DNA of 64,000 nucleotides, from contig QLIY01000505.1 in NCBI GenBank assembly GCA_003260075.1, positions 52,084 through 116,083 on the forward strand. Direction: 5' to 3'. Below are positions 1-45,800 of the stretch, piece by piece. Numbering within the stretch: position 1 is the stretch's first letter; each line of letters opens with the position of its first letter. The position numbers and the translations under genes were made by a program. The notes beneath the pieces are model-generated. The model saw nothing but the letters and a program-made list of their open reading frames with translations. It was not told the DNA's origin and did not search any database. This DNA comes from Phallusia mammillata. Taxonomy: Eukaryota; Chordata; Ascidiacea; Phlebobranchia; Ascidiidae.

Positions 1-367
1 TGACAATTAAAGTGGCAGTTAAACTAAAAGCCCCCCCCCCAAACTTTTTTCTGTTTACCCATTTAACAGTTGTTTTCGTTAAAAAAAACCTTTAGAAAAC
101 GCAATAAATGACAATTAAAGTGGCAGTTAAACTAAAAAGTTAAGCTAAAAAGGTTTTATATTAGAATCATTCAATGTGTTGGTTGACTTACTTACATCTG
201 CGATTTAACGAATATATGACAAAATTATCCTGTAGTCATAGTGTTCGGTTCTAAAAGTCGTAATTATAGGCATTACGACAACAACAAAAAGTTTGGGAGC
301 ATAAGATTTGCCTGTTAAGCATTAAGAAACATTTACAACAAGCAAAAATATCGTGAAAATAACGAAC

Positions 368-16435
<16,068 letters not shown>

Positions 16436-17088
16436 CTTGGTGGCAACAAGTTCTCCACTTTTTAAAATTTATAACCTCTTAAACCACATCAAGCTTGTTG
16501 TGTTAAGAAAGTTCTAAAACACATGGCAGAAATTTAGAATTACATTTTAAGTGACATTTGAAATAATTTTTGTCTCGAAAACAAGACAAAAGGCAGAAAT
16601 ATAGCAGCATTGAAAAACACCACAGCAATATTCCACACAATTTTAATTGGAGTCTTAAATATATAACTTAAAATTTTGGATAGTATGTACAAACGCAACA
16701 ACATTTTTTACGTCAAAATAACTGAGTAATAGTAAATATGTTGCACATAATCAGTAAAAATAAGAATTCAATGCCATAATGTTGTGTTTTGATCTACATT
16801 ACTTGAGATGTGGTTAATAAACTACTTTTAAATGTACAAAAAGTTTTAACTAGCTTGTGCAACAGACATTTGACTCAAAAAACAAAAGCAAGATAATTTC
16901 ACCAAATCAACCCCACAATCAAAAAATATAAAGCTTCATTATATATATAATGTCAGTACAAGCATTTACCTAATTCAATAAATATACATGGTACATAAGA
17001 AAAATACAATTGGGTGTAATCAATTGTCAAAATTTTAGTTTTAAATTTAATGAGATTTTTTTTGCTGCATTTTTGTATTTTAAATGTT
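16436..17088. other. spacer between PRPF6 start and NUS1 stop
   Basis: AT-rich sequence of 653 bases. It should hold the PRPF6 promoter and 5' UTR and the NUS1 3' UTR. No ORF of note, repeat or filler run was found. The two genes run head to tail, but the gap is wider than expected for a tight tunicate operon. Confidence 0.6.
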
Positions 17089-17907
17089 TTAGACTCCCCA
17101 ACGTTGCTCACATTTTGCATACTTTCTAAATGCAGAAATGAAAGAGTCATATGATAAACCACAATGTGAAGGTAACGTTGTAATCTCAGTCAATCGTAAT
17201 GACCATGGGTCAAATCCATGGAAAGTAAAACGCTGTCCAAACACAATTAATAAGCATGGATCAGAAATATTCCCCTTTCCTGTGTCCAAAATCCCAGAAA
17301 ATGCATCTGGGTTTAGAGTTTCTTGCAGTGCATCATTTCTTTGCATTTGTAGACAAGTTTTCTTTACAGAAGTCAGAAAATGTTGACGACTTGTCTTTGG
17401 TGAGGTGATGATTACATTATGCACACTTGAATCTGTAACTTTTCCAGCCAGACGAAAAACACATTTGGAACAGAGTTGCAAACTTGGATTTTTGCATCGC
17501 TCCCTGAAATTTGTTTCAATTGTCCCCAAATCATTTTCCAAACAACCTTTTTTGTCAGCGATTGTTACATTTGTAACTCCCATCATGAACGACCATACAA
17601 TCATGTTAGTTATGCTCTCATGGTCGTTATTCTTTTCATCAATGAGAAGCAAAAGATGTTTCGGCACTTTTGGAAGCCGTTGTGCATCTTCTGCGATACT
17701 GCTGACATCGGCAATTTGTCTAAAGGGGCGAATACTGTTAAAGTAACCAACGACATGGATGCGTCGTAGTTTTAATACATTTTGCACGACGTAAATAAAA
17801 ATTCGAAGAAGAGCAAATAGAAAGGATTCGGCTTGAGTTAGGCCGTTACGAACAGTTTTTCGCAGCAGAATGTTCCATTCATTCATCGTTGTTTGTCGCA
17901 AAAACAT
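17089..17907 (-). CDS. NUS1: dehydrodolichyl diphosphate synthase complex subunit (Nogo-B receptor), intronless
   Basis: A single open frame of 272 residues. The C-terminus matches NUS1 closely: PWSLRLTEITTLPSHCGLSY, then SAFRKYAKCEQRWGV. The final RxG (R269-W-G271) corresponds to the RxG motif by which NUS1 completes the active site of the cis-prenyltransferase partner DHDDS. A hydrophobic segment at about residues 28-45 fits the family's N-terminal ER membrane anchor. The heterodimer makes the polyprenyl diphosphate precursor of dolichol for N-glycosylation. Vertebrate NUS1 is about 293 residues, so the length is normal. A second Met at residue 8 could also start the protein. It is divergent from RIOK2, 794 bases away. 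Confidence 0.92.
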   Translation of the reverse strand: MFLRQTTMNEWNILLRKTVRNGLTQAESFLFALLRIFIYVVQNVLKLRRIHVVGYFNSIRPFRQIADVSSIAEDAQRLPKVPKHLLLLIDEKNNDHESITNMIVWSFMMGVTNVTIADKKGCLENDLGTIETNFRERCKNPSLQLCSKCVFRLAGKVTDSSVHNVIITSPKTSRQHFLTSVKKTCLQMQRNDALQETLNPDAFSGILDTGKGNISDPCLLIVFGQRFTFHGFDPWSLRLTEITTLPSHCGLSYDSFISAFRKYAKCEQRWGV

Positions 17908-21371
<3,464 letters not shown>

Positions 21372-21770
21372 TTTTCAAAGCTTTAAATATCATTCTGGTG
21401 TCGAAAGTACATGTTCCTTTAATGTTGTGCACTGCTCACACAAGTAAAAGTCAGAAATATCATTAACTTCAAAGTTGTGCGTGTACATTTGATGTGGGCG
21501 AAACGTCAGCAAAATTACAAGTTCTTGAAAAACAACTAGTATTTTGTTTTGCATCACGTCTTTTGAACGACAGATTTGTTAAAAATGTACATTTAATGTT
21601 GAGCACAGTGGTCCTCAGAGAACTAAAAAAGTTGTGTGCATGCTCAGACACATTAAAATCTGTTTTGCACATAAACTGGCGTGTGGACATAGCCTAGTCT
21701 AGTCTCATGTTGCTCACAATAGTTCTTAGAGTATTTAAAACGCTAGTGCGTATGCTCCGATACGTGCAAA

Positions 21771-21776
21771 AATAAA
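21771..21776 (+). terminator. candidate poly(A) signal of RIOK2
   Basis: AATAAA about 400 bases after the RIOK2 stop, within an AT-rich 3' region. Other cleavage sites upstream are possible. Confidence 0.4.
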
Positions 21777-22646
21777 GAGAGCATTGGTTTTCATGCTATT
21801 ATCTTGTAACTATTCGTTTTTTGTGTACGGAAGACGTTTCAACATGTGTCTTCTACGCTCATATGCATTGTTATGTGATTACAATAACATGTGAGATTGC
21901 ATCTGGTTTACAACGAAATTTGTGGGATTTTGACTGTCATTCTGTTTAGTGCACTATCAATGTAGCCTACGAAAGAAAAAATTGGAATGGGCTGTAAGCG
22001 TTTATATGCAATGACGTAACTGTAGTTAGTGAATTTGACAGACTACTTGTGTTTTTGGCGGTTCAAGACAAGGTCATTGCATAGTAAGGAGGTTTGTACC
22101 AAAGAAATGTTGATGTATGTAATACAAAGTCATGATGAATCTTCTAGAAATAAACTGTACGTTCTATCCGGGTGTGTTGGTCGGTAATGCTTCGATTCGC
22201 CTCAAATGCCACTATTTGATTTCCGTCGTTGACTATATGTAGGTCCGCTATTTTCTTCTGGTGCACGTGAAGTGCGTAGAAAGGTTACAGATACGCAATG
22301 CGTCAAGTTGTGTTGAATTGAGGGTCATGGTTTACGTTGGAAAAGGTGTGTCGCCATGCCAAAAAGGGGAACAAATTGCCAAGGTGTGGCTTCCTGTGCC
22401 TAAAGTTTATGAAAGGGACTTCATTGAAAATATTTTCATTACAGCATTACGAATTGCTTCTTTTCTAATTTTGCGATAGTTCAGGCTTTAATCCCACATT
22501 TGGAACGGTTTTTGATCAGTAGAATATCTGATCCGTTAGGAAGAAGGTTTATGATCACACAGTCAAATGAACGATGTTGTTTGTCATAAATGCGAAAAAT
22601 AAATTACTAGTTTTCTGTGTTTATTCGGCCTTACTAGTTTCTGTGT

Positions 22647-22856
22647 TTATTCGGCCTTACACAATGCGTTTTTCTCGTTGTTTACAAGTCCAAGCGATAG
22701 GCGCTTTTCAATCCTTGTACGAGTCTTAAGGCTGAGGTTGTTAGTTTTTTTGCAGAGGCATTCAAGCTGCTGCAATCTGTGCTGCATTTGAGCTGTTGTC
22801 ATGCTTTGCTTGTACGCGTCCGCCGGCAAAGAAAACCACTCATGCGTGACAGCCAT
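22647..22856 (-). CDS. possible small protein, 69 residues, unknown
   Basis: It starts at ATG in a favourable context (ACAATGG), MAVTHEWFSLPADAY, and is followed by a Gln/Leu-rich and then basic stretch (residues 20-57) that could form a helix. The stop codon TAA lies inside an AATAAA hexamer (GCCGAATAAACAC), and the 30-base block with AATAAA is repeated just downstream, as expected for a very short 3' UTR. An in-frame upstream Met at 23012 would give 121 residues, but the context is poorer. No family is recognised. It diverges from HECTD2, so it may share its promoter. It could also be a chance ORF. Confidence 0.35.
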   Translation of the reverse strand: MAVTHEWFSLPADAYKQSMTTAQMQHRLQQLECLCKKTNNLSLKTRTRIEKRLSLGLVNNEKNALCKAE

Positions 22857-23434
22857 TGTTGATTTTCTTGTTTGACATTCAATAAAAAAAGTGGCGATCG
22901 ACTTCCACGAAATTTCAGTCGTTCTCTCGACGCGTGTCGTGATGGGTCCACAGTTTAGGTGCAACTTTAAATTGTAAAGGCAGCAGAGAAGCTTAAATCT
23001 AAAACACTGCACCTAAAAAATGTACGTCGTTTTGTGTTTGTTTGGGTAAAAACTTTTCTGAGAATTGTAGTTTAGAATCAGATATAAGCCTTGATCTTTA
23101 AAACCACACAGACAGGTTTTCAAATGCTGTTGCTAACTGAATTCGGTATTAATCTGTTGTTTTATTAATGGGGGGGGGGGCACAGACAGGTTTTCAATCG
23201 ACGTAGGAAATGCTGTTGCTAACTGAATTCGGTATTAATCTGTTGTTTTATTAATTTAGGTGCTAGCAGTAGCATACAGTACAGTTGTTTGCATTGAACA
23301 GTGTACGAAAACCTGAAATTTTTGTACAAAACGTTTGTTGCAACCTTTTGCTAAATGTGTGCAAAACTGCATGTTAGCTTACAACTGTAAACTGGGCATA
23401 ATGATGTGATTTTCATCAATTATTCACGGCGACA

Positions 23435-36262
<12,828 letters not shown>

Positions 36263-37827
36263 AATTTCTACCTTGTAAACTTCATCAGTTTGAAATATTC
36301 CATTAATCACAAGTAAAAACTTCAACCCAGATTCAAAGGTTACCAACCTTCACAAACGGGTTAAATTAAATGCTATATAGACTGAACTGTGCTGTTTCCA
36401 ATTTTGCACATGCAACAAATGCAAATATAACACTTCGGACATGTAAAATATCTTCTAAACATTGAGTACCAAAAACCAGAACCAAACTTCAAATGCTAAG
36501 TTTATCAAGCATGTTTCTTCTCCTACTGCAAGTTTTTAACTTATGTACTAAACCAACCACCCCATTTAGGGCTATCCCTGTGTTGTTCATCACTTTTTTG
36601 CTTGCAATTGCACCATTTCTGATCTATACCCTATTATTTCCATTTGGTTTCAGCACAAAACATTGTAGTTTTTATAAAAAGTGGTACTACAACATAACCA
36701 TATCCACTCAACGCAATGGTGCTACTTGCACTGTGATTTTTTTGCACTTTTCAATCTTGCGAGCACATTTCTCTTTTGGGTGCAATATATGTTTTTACTA
36801 CTACCATGGAGAAGGCTGTACAAAACTATACCAGGCTATATGTGATATGTAAGCTAGGTGTAACCGCTGCTTGTCGTTTTTTAAATGCTTGTAAAGACAT
36901 GTACATCTTTGTGTATATTAGGTGTTTGTGGTGTTAGAGGTTGTTGCGCTACAACCTGTGATGTATTGCATTGCCAATTTGAACCTATCTAATTTCAACA
37001 TGTACTACAACACTAAAATTGTATGTCGGTTTCAAAATCATTTAACTGGGGGGGGGGCCTGCAACCTGTGATGTATTGCATTGTCAATTTGAACCTATCT
37101 AATTTCAATATGTACTACAACACTAAAATTGTATGTCGGTTTCAAAATCATTTAACTCTACTGTGAATATTCTTTGTATCTTTGTCAATCAATCCAACAT
37201 AGGCTTTATAGTCCATTGGTTTCTATTTTCTACAAATAAATATCTGTTTTTTTAACGCACTGATTGACTAACAAGCAAATGTTTATCTGAAAAGCAATTG
37301 CAAAGATGTAGGTACTGGTTTTGACGAGCTTTTTCAGACTTTTGTACATTTGTAGTGTTTTTGTTTTAGTGAGGTTTTGGTGCTGTGGAAAATGGACTTC
37401 GAAATTTTTGTGCTTGTTGTCTATTTGTCAGCAATTGATAAAAACCTGTCAGCATTTCTTGATTTTGTAATAAACGAGCTTCATTGCATGACACGTGTGT
37501 GGGTTTTTAACTCAGATGTGCTGATTTGTCTTGGCCAATAATAAGCACAGGTGGTCATTAAAGGCAGCACGAATTTCTTACACATCAAATAGAACTTAGC
37601 AAAGCTCACAAGATATGTGACGTTGAAATTAACTTGCAATTTCATCATACATTCCAATCACTTTTTGCCTAAAACAATTTCAGAGTGTATTGGGACATAT
37701 ACAGTTTCAGTTTTGTTTGGTTTTGTAATAACAATTTGCACTAATAAACAAAGTATTGAACTTCACATCAGCATAGAAAACCATCTGTGCTTACAATTTT
37801 CATCATTTAATTGAGTTTGCAACAATG
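36263..37827. other. HECTD2 3' UTR and convergent gap to PSMB4
   Basis: It holds the HECTD2 3' UTR, an allelic duplication (36952-37047 and 37058-37156 around the G-run 37048-37057), and the PSMB4 3' UTR. The hydrophobic ORF at 36493-36852 shows no family and is taken as UTR. Confidence 0.6.
37469..37474 (+). terminator. candidate poly(A) signal of HECTD2
   Basis: AATAAA in TTTTGTAATAAACGAGC, followed by GT-rich sequence (ACACGTGTGTGGG), the usual arrangement for a cleavage site. The resulting 3' UTR would be about 1.2 kb, less after removing the allelic copy. Confidence 0.5.
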
Positions 37828-38613
37828 TCACTCAAATCCTTTAACCAAATGAGCAATCTCCCAATTTGTAGGAGACGACTTTGGCTTTTCAATCACAACA
37901 CCATCCTTTGTGACAATAGCAATTTCATATCGATTGTATGACCGTGCGTCTCTGTAATACAAAACTTTGAGGCAATCTTCCAAAATGCTTTTGGCTTTTT
38001 CAGCTGTTAGGGTGTTGTTATTATCTTCTAAAGCTTTTCTCAGCAATGGCTGACCAAGATAGGCACCAAATCCACATGCAACTGATGGGGCCTCAAACGC
38101 AATGCCAATCTTGTCAACTGATCCCAAGAAGGCCTTTCCATCATCAAATCCAGCAACAATTACAGTGTTCCAAAGGGGATTAAACTTGCTTCTACGAAAA
38201 TACAAGTACCGTGTCACCCAGGAATGTACAGCAGCTGGTGACATATAAAACCCATCATTGAGTACTTCATCATCAATAACCATTTGCTCTAGTTCTGCTT
38301 TAATGAACTGGTAATCTGCATAGTCGCCTGCAGCGCTCAATACAGTGCAATCATTCACTTTCATGATTCTTGAAACATTTCGAAACCGTGCCATTGAACC
38401 ATAAGAGCCAAGGGTATCGGCAGCCAACATAACTCCACCTTCAAACTTAAGACCAAGTACTGATGTTCCAGTCACTGAGGGGGCTTGTGTTCGCTTCCGT
38501 TCATCGAACGTTTGACAAACTGTTCTCTCCGCTTCCCATTGGTTTGCTTGACTTGGCTGCATCAAGAGTGGTTGCGGGCAGCCATACTTTCCAGGTTGAG
38601 TGAAAGTTGCCAT
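37828..38613 (-). CDS. PSMB4: 20S proteasome subunit beta type-4 (beta7), intronless
   Basis: One open frame of 261 residues, against 264 in human. After a propeptide of about 41 residues the mature chain starts [19 protein letters not shown] (T42). Family landmarks follow: [52 protein letters not shown] and the C-terminal [12 protein letters not shown]. In PSMB4 the site lacks the residues for proteolysis, so the subunit is structural: it helps clamp the two half-proteasomes together. The absence of introns, in contrast to the six-exon PSMB6 at 55369-57251, suggests intron loss or retroposition. No poly-A tail or flanking repeat remains to test this. It converges with HECTD2. Confidence 0.97.
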   Translation of the reverse strand: MATFTQPGKYGCPQPLLMQPSQANQWEAERTVCQTFDERKRTQAPSVTGTSVLGLKFEGGVMLAADTLGSYGSMARFRNVSRIMKVNDCTVLSAAGDYADYQFIKAELEQMVIDDEVLNDGFYMSPAAVHSWVTRYLYFRRSKFNPLWNTVIVAGFDDGKAFLGSVDKIGIAFEAPSVACGFGAYLGQPLLRKALEDNNNTLTAEKAKSILEDCLKVLYYRDARSYNRYEIAIVTKDGVVIEKPKSSPTNWEIAHLVKGFE

Positions 38614-40135
38614 TGCTTATAATTATTATAAAATCTGAAATATAGACATATCAGATTCAGAAAAGACTGTTTTTAATCTTCAGTCATGGTAAGAACCATT
38701 ACTTATCTTTTAAAACGACAGTCTACCTGTTTGTACTTAATGTCAATTCTAAAAGCAACATATACGATACAAATAGCTGCAGCCAAATTTTGATCACTCC
38801 TATGCTGTTAAAAAATAACAGGTTCTTCAACAAAGTCAAATAGAAAAAAATTGGAATGCTAAATATATTTTTGTAATTTTATATTCTAAAACGGTAGCTT
38901 CATTATTTTTTCCCACTCGTGAAACAACAACATTTCTGTCAGAGTCCTCTGACCCAAAAGTAAAATTGAAGTTCATTTTTGTGTACTGCGGCGAAGTTCA
39001 ATTTTCAAACATATTATATCCAGTAATACGTCTACAACACAACTCCATTACCATGTGTCATAATTTGTTGGATAAAACTAAGCAATAAATGGATACTATA
39101 GTTGTAAAAATAAGCCGTAAACACTGAAAACACAAACACATGCACATCATTCGAGAAACGTTTCTGTTTTCTGCGGGGGGGGGGAGGCGAAGTTCAATTT
39201 TTAAACATATTATATCCAGTAACATGTCTACAACACAACTTTATTACCATGTGTCATAATTTGTTTCATAAAACTAGACAATAAATGGATACTATAGTTG
39301 TAAAAATAAGCCGTAAACACTTAAAACACAAACACATGCACATCATTCGAGAAACGTTTCTGTTTTCTGCAATCTGTCTGTGACTAGTTTTTGTCAACTT
39401 TAAATCCAAACCACCAGAGTCGTCTTATGATTTCTATGACTGCGAAGATTTGCCAGTGGAATAAGAAAATGAGCGGATTATTTCAAATGTTGCACAATTT
39501 AACGAAGATTTTTAACTTTGTACAACTTCGATTAACTAGCGCCAGCAAGTCGAATCAAATTATCCCAATAAATAGTCAGCAATACGTTGGATTATCGCAT
39601 ATGCCTGTTGCATTTGTTAAAGAAGAGCCATTCTTTCCGATCTACATAAAACTCCACAAGTCACCGGGGAAGCAACAAACAATTTAAAAAAACGTATGCT
39701 TGTGCAAATTACAACATTGGAGCGATGATATTACCCAACTGGGCCTTCAAATATCTGGTGTGGGTTGTTGTTTTCGAGATATCATAATTTTATTAAAACT
39801 CGATATAAAAGACAACAAATTTCAAAATTTTTGGACAAGCACTAATTGACTAATTCCCTACTCAAATGGCTTGTTAGTGCAAATCACAATTCTATGGACA
39901 AAGCATGAAGATAGACAAACCCGAAATCAAATCACAGAAACCTATGACAATAAAAAACTGGGGCCCAACAACATTTGAAGAAAAATTTCATTGCAACTAA
40001 ATGCAAATGTATTTGAATATGTTCTATCCAAGCTCCACATACGCCCAAAAAGGGGGTTGCACCACATAATTACTTGGTGATTATCACCATTGTGCTATTA
40101 TCCACACCAGACCAAAGCCAAAACAATAACATATA
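38614..40135. other. spacer between PSMB4 start and C1orf50 stop
   Basis: It contains the PSMB4 upstream region and an allelic duplication (38985-39174 and 39185-39370 around the G-run 39175-39184). The 98-residue ORF at 39391-39687 has no recognisable family. Nothing else was seen. Confidence 0.6.
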
Positions 40136-41422
<1,287 letters not shown>

Positions 41423-41877
41423 TTTTCCCGTTGACCAATGAATAGAAAATATGTAGTTATGTGCTTTATTTATAGCAGACCTTTGATAAAACAAAACGAG
41501 TTACAAGACAAAAAAGGTTACTTTTTTCCACAAACGATTTAGGATAAAATAGGGATTATATCAGTCTTTCAGTAACGGGGGGGGGGTCGTTGACCAATGA
41601 ATAGAAAATATGTAGTTATGTGCTTTATTTACAGCAGACCTTTGATAAAACAAAACGAGTTACAAGACAAAAAGGTTACTTTTTTTCACAAACGATTTAG
41701 GATAAAATAGGGATTATATCAGTCTTTCAGTAACCCGAAGAAATACAATAGCTGTCTTATTTTACAAGTCACAGCAACAGGTACAACTACAACCAACATT
41801 CTTTTTTTACAACTAACACGAGTCACGACTAACCTTCACCTAACCACACAAAACTAAAATGAGATCGAATTATTCCG

Positions 41878-41878
<1 letters not shown>

Positions 41879-41930
<52 letters not shown>
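41879..41930. other. 52-base G-run, probable gap filler
   Basis: One of four very long runs (with 4912-4967, 24896-24975 and 28871-28959). Unlike the short runs it is not followed by a copy of the preceding sequence, so DNA is probably missing here. Confidence 0.7.
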
Positions 41931-41932
<2 letters not shown>

Positions 41933-42424
41933 TATTCAAAACATGCAAAATTATATTCGTGTAAACGAACATTATTTCGGTAAATTTAACCATATAAACA
42001 AGCTAGATTCATGACTCGGCAAATTAAGCACAAACCCTCGTTTGGGTACACAGAAGCTTTCTCAACATTTAAATGTACCGCAAAGTCGGATTTCCTATGA
42101 CAAAGTTGCGTCTAATTTTCCCATCGCCTCGCTCGCCACATACCACTTTTTCTGGTCACAAACTATCACTGTATGGGGCACCAAATTCATCAGTGGTTTA
42201 GGCTTCCAAATGGTTGAATCCAGCCTTACACTCAAACATTTAGCAGTTTTTACTCAATACGTAAAGACGCCATCATTTAAAGATCGCATTGCAAACATAT
42301 GTTTCGTCACAGTAGCACATTCTGCTGTTTAAACGTGCGTTATTTAATTGTAAAAATTACTCATGAAAAATGAATCACATAGGCCTATAGCGGTGTTATA
42401 ACATTTAAACTTTATTTTTTGCAG

Positions 42425-42509
42425 GTCACGAAAGATAGCGCGGCTTGAAAAACTATATGAAGACCAAGCAACAATACGAACCGCGATTAAAACAACATTT
42501 AAAGCATAA
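42425..42509 (+). CDS. possible terminal exon of an unidentified plus-strand gene
   Basis: A strong acceptor (TTTATTTTTTGCAG) precedes an open frame of 27 codons ending in TAA, reading SRKIARLEKLYEDQATIRTA and then IKTTFKA. The charged, helical composition looks like a real protein C-terminus. No matching upstream exon was found; it may be hidden by the 52-base G gap at 41879-41930. The protein is not recognised. It could be a chance combination of acceptor and short ORF. Confidence 0.3.
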
Positions 42510-42876
42510 AACCGGAAACATGATTGTTGTGATATTCAAAAAATGTTACCAACGTTTTAAACAGGAGCTGTTCAGTTGTTGGGGGGGGGGAACATTTAAA
42601 GCATAAAACCGGAAACATGATTGTTGTGATATTCGAAAAATGTTACCAACGTTTTAAACGGGTGCTGTTCAGTTTCTTGCTAATAGGGCTCACAAGCAAT
42701 AGCTCGGCGAAAAACAATCAAACTGCAACAAAGCATTACAGAATGTAACAACGACTACAGAAATGCAATTAGTTGGAAGAAAAGAAAAAAACGAATTATA
42801 ATGCAGCGAATTACTGACATAAATTAATACACAGAACGGTTAAAAACGAATTCTCTTCTCTTTATACGAACGAAAT

Positions 42877-45800
42877 TTAATAAACTGTGAGCGATTCTTC
42901 AAACATTTGATGCAAGTGTTCTTCTTCGACCTTGCGGGGGGACAACTTCGTGACGCGTTCCTGAGGGAGAGTCCCCTTCACGAGAGCCGGAATATCATCT
43001 CTATTGTAGCCAAGAGCAGAAATGCCGTCTGGAATCTGGAATGAATTACAAATTTTCAAAGTGAAAAAAATAAACCAAAAAGCACACCCTAACACAGTGG
43101 TCGGCAACAGCCGGGCAGCGGCCCCTGCCGTTCCGCGAGGAGTTCGTTCCGGGCCGTATAATTTTTCGGGTTAAATGTTGAATATTTGTAGTTTTTTAAA
43201 GGCCGGTCCGCGATAAAATTTCAGTTTCAAAAACAGTCCGCGGCACAAAAAGGTTGCCGATCCCTGCCCTATAACGGATACATATAATTACAACTCTGTA
43301 ATATACGAATGAAAGACTTTAAATTGACTTAATGCACTGTTTTAAAGGTATGTATCTTATGAGTCACATAAGAGTTTAATCTTGCCTCTACCATACGGGG
43401 GGGGGGAATTTCAGTTTCAAAAACGGTCCGCGGCACAAAAAGGTTGCCGATCCCTACCCTATAACGGATACATATAATTACAACTCTGTAATATACGAAA
43501 GAAAGACTTTAAATAGACTTAATGCACTGTTTCAAATATATGTATCTTATGAGTCACATAAGAGTTTAATCTTGCCTCTACCATACCGCAGTTTAGTTGA
43601 AAATGTGTATTTTGCAGCAACAATCTGGATACGAAGCGTTTTCCGATTTCGTTATTTTGCAGCCATTTCCTGATTCTGTGCCAGTTTAGCATAGGGTATT
43701 TGTGTAATGGATTATTTACATGCGAAAGGCAAACTTTATACAACACGGAATCCGAAAACTGTAGTTGTACTGTTGCAGAACTACTTAAACAAAGCTTTGG
43801 GTGCCAACCTAAAACCGAATTTGTGGTCTAATTCAGTGTTTCTTAAGTTTTGTATATTGCAGACTATTTTTGCCTTATCATTTGAAGATCAATCGTAATG
43901 TAAAATAATGAAAACGTGTAGAGTTAAAAAATAATTTAGTAAGTCCAACCCGCCAAGTGGTAGGATTCAATTTTTTGTCAGTCGGTATTATTACAAAAAT
44001 CATATCTTTCAGCCGGTTCTGTTCCAAACAGTCCATTGACAGTAACCAGTAACGCTAACCGGTTCGCTGATCTCATAGGGGGGGGGGTTGATACAACACC
44101 GAATCCGAAAACTGTAGTTGTACTGTTGCAGAACAACTTTTCTAACTTAGCTTTGGGTGCCAACCTAAAGCCAAAATTGTGGTCTAATTCAGTGTTTCTT
44201 AAGTTTTGTATATTGCAGACTATTTTTGCCATTTAATTTTTAAAGATCAATCGTAATGTAAAATAATGAAAACGCATAGAGTTAAAAAATAATTTAGTAA
44301 GTCAAACCCGCCAAAAACCTTAGTTCTCAACAAGTGGACGGATTCAATTTTTTTGTCAGCCGATGTTATTACAAAAGTCATATTTTTCAGCCGGTTCTGT
44401 TCCAAAAAGTCCATTGACAGTAACCAGTAATGCTAACCGGTTCGCCGATCTCATAAAATTTCGTGGGACGGTTCTGTAGAACCGGTGCTAACCGGATGAA
44501 TCCCACCACTGTTCTCAACTCAAGCCCGGGATTAAATACCAGATCTCTAAAACCACACCGCGCAGTTAAAGCCATTAACATCAGTTCAAGATAAGTATTC
44601 GGACAAAAACCTTCAGCTCATCCATGTATGTGAGTAGCAAGTCGGATACAATTTTTCCGGCATCGGCTCGCTTGGCGTTGGTGACGTCAGCACCCAATGC
44701 GGATGCGGCCTCTAGGTGGCGCTCGGGACAGGCGGGGGCAGTGAAGCGGAATACTGCTGGTGCGGTGATGACGACGGACAAACCGTGAGGCTAAAAACAG
44801 AATAAACTTATAATTTGCTTTTTTGAACATGATTTATGTATATTTCCTCCATGATAGTTAAAAACAAATGTGTCAGGGGTCTAACTGTGCGCTTGCACTA
44901 TTGAGGACTGCTCACATTCCTAGCTCATGCAACCTAGATTTGCACATCTAATGTAGCTCACAGTGGTCCTTTGTGTAACTGGGAAACAAATGTGTATGAC
45001 CAGACACATGCAAATCTATGCTGGAAATAAACTGGTGCGAGCCAATAGCGTGCATATCTTAGTTTGGCGGAATGAAAAAGAGAATGGCAAAAAATTAGTT
45101 CCCAAAAAGGCTAATACTTTACTCCAAAGCTGTGCATTGGTTGGCAAAGTGCATTCAATGTTGCTAACAGTGTACCAAGGGAGCCTGTACGTACATGTAC
45201 GAACACATAAAAATCTATATTTTGCCCGCACACCAGTTTACAAATGCAATATTGCTCACAGTGGACCTCAGTATAATCGGGGAGCATCTCCAGACACGTT
45301 AAAAATTGGAGAAAACGTTGCCTGTAACTCAGGGGGGGGGGCTCGGGGTGCTTGTACGCATCTCCAGACACGTTAAAAATTGGAGAAAACGTTGCCTGTA
45401 ACTCATTTTACCGTGTAGTTTTAAATTAATAAAGGTATATAGGTGTAAAAAGCAATGTTTTTTTCACGGGGTTCGAACTCAGGACACTCCCCGGGACGAA
45501 TCCCGATCAGTTTTTGTATGTCTGTATATGGGTCAGGTGCGCTGGACCATTCGGCCAAAGCATTATCGAGTTTTGGATTAAAACTTACCACTAGAGGTTG
45601 ATCTTTGTTGTAATCTGGTGAGACGTAATCTTTGACCAATCCAGATATGGGGTACGACATTCCGTGACTACGAGATAAAATTTACGATTACATTTGTGTC
45701 TATATAACAGTAATGTACCGATGTTTTAAATTCGGGCAGAACTTTAGAATGCGAAGTTTTGAATGATGGCTAAACTTTTAAAATCGACTATTTCAGAGTT

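Larger units (their letters stand above)
21372..23434. other. intergenic region between RIOK2 and HECTD2
   Basis: It holds the RIOK2 3' UTR, the small minus-strand ORF at 22647-22856, and an allelic duplication (23106-23169 and 23181-23256 around the G-run 23170-23180). Plus-strand ORFs near 21494 and 22261 show no family resemblance. The HECTD2 promoter should lie within the last few hundred bases. Confidence 0.6.
41423..42876. other. spacer between C1orf50 start and ADHFE1 stop
   Basis: Three joints: 41577-41586 (41430-41576 repeated at 41587-41734), a 52-base G-run at 41879-41930 that is probably a true gap, and 42581-42590 (42496-42580 repeated at 42591-42676). It also holds the orphan plus-strand exon candidate at 42425-42509. 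Confidence 0.6.

Noticed and set aside
17405..17769. Plus-strand ORFs across NUS1
   Set aside because: They are antisense shadows of the NUS1 coding frame.
36493..36852. 119-residue hydrophobic plus-strand ORF
   Set aside because: It lies in the HECTD2 3' UTR before its poly(A) signal, with AT-driven composition and no family resemblance.
39391..39687. 98-residue plus-strand ORF upstream of PSMB4
   Set aside because: No recognisable domain, and no splice or UTR support.
41987..42332. 96-residue plus-strand ORF as the upstream exon of the orphan exon at 42425
   Set aside because: Its sequence looks random and no donor site in the right phase could be matched convincingly.
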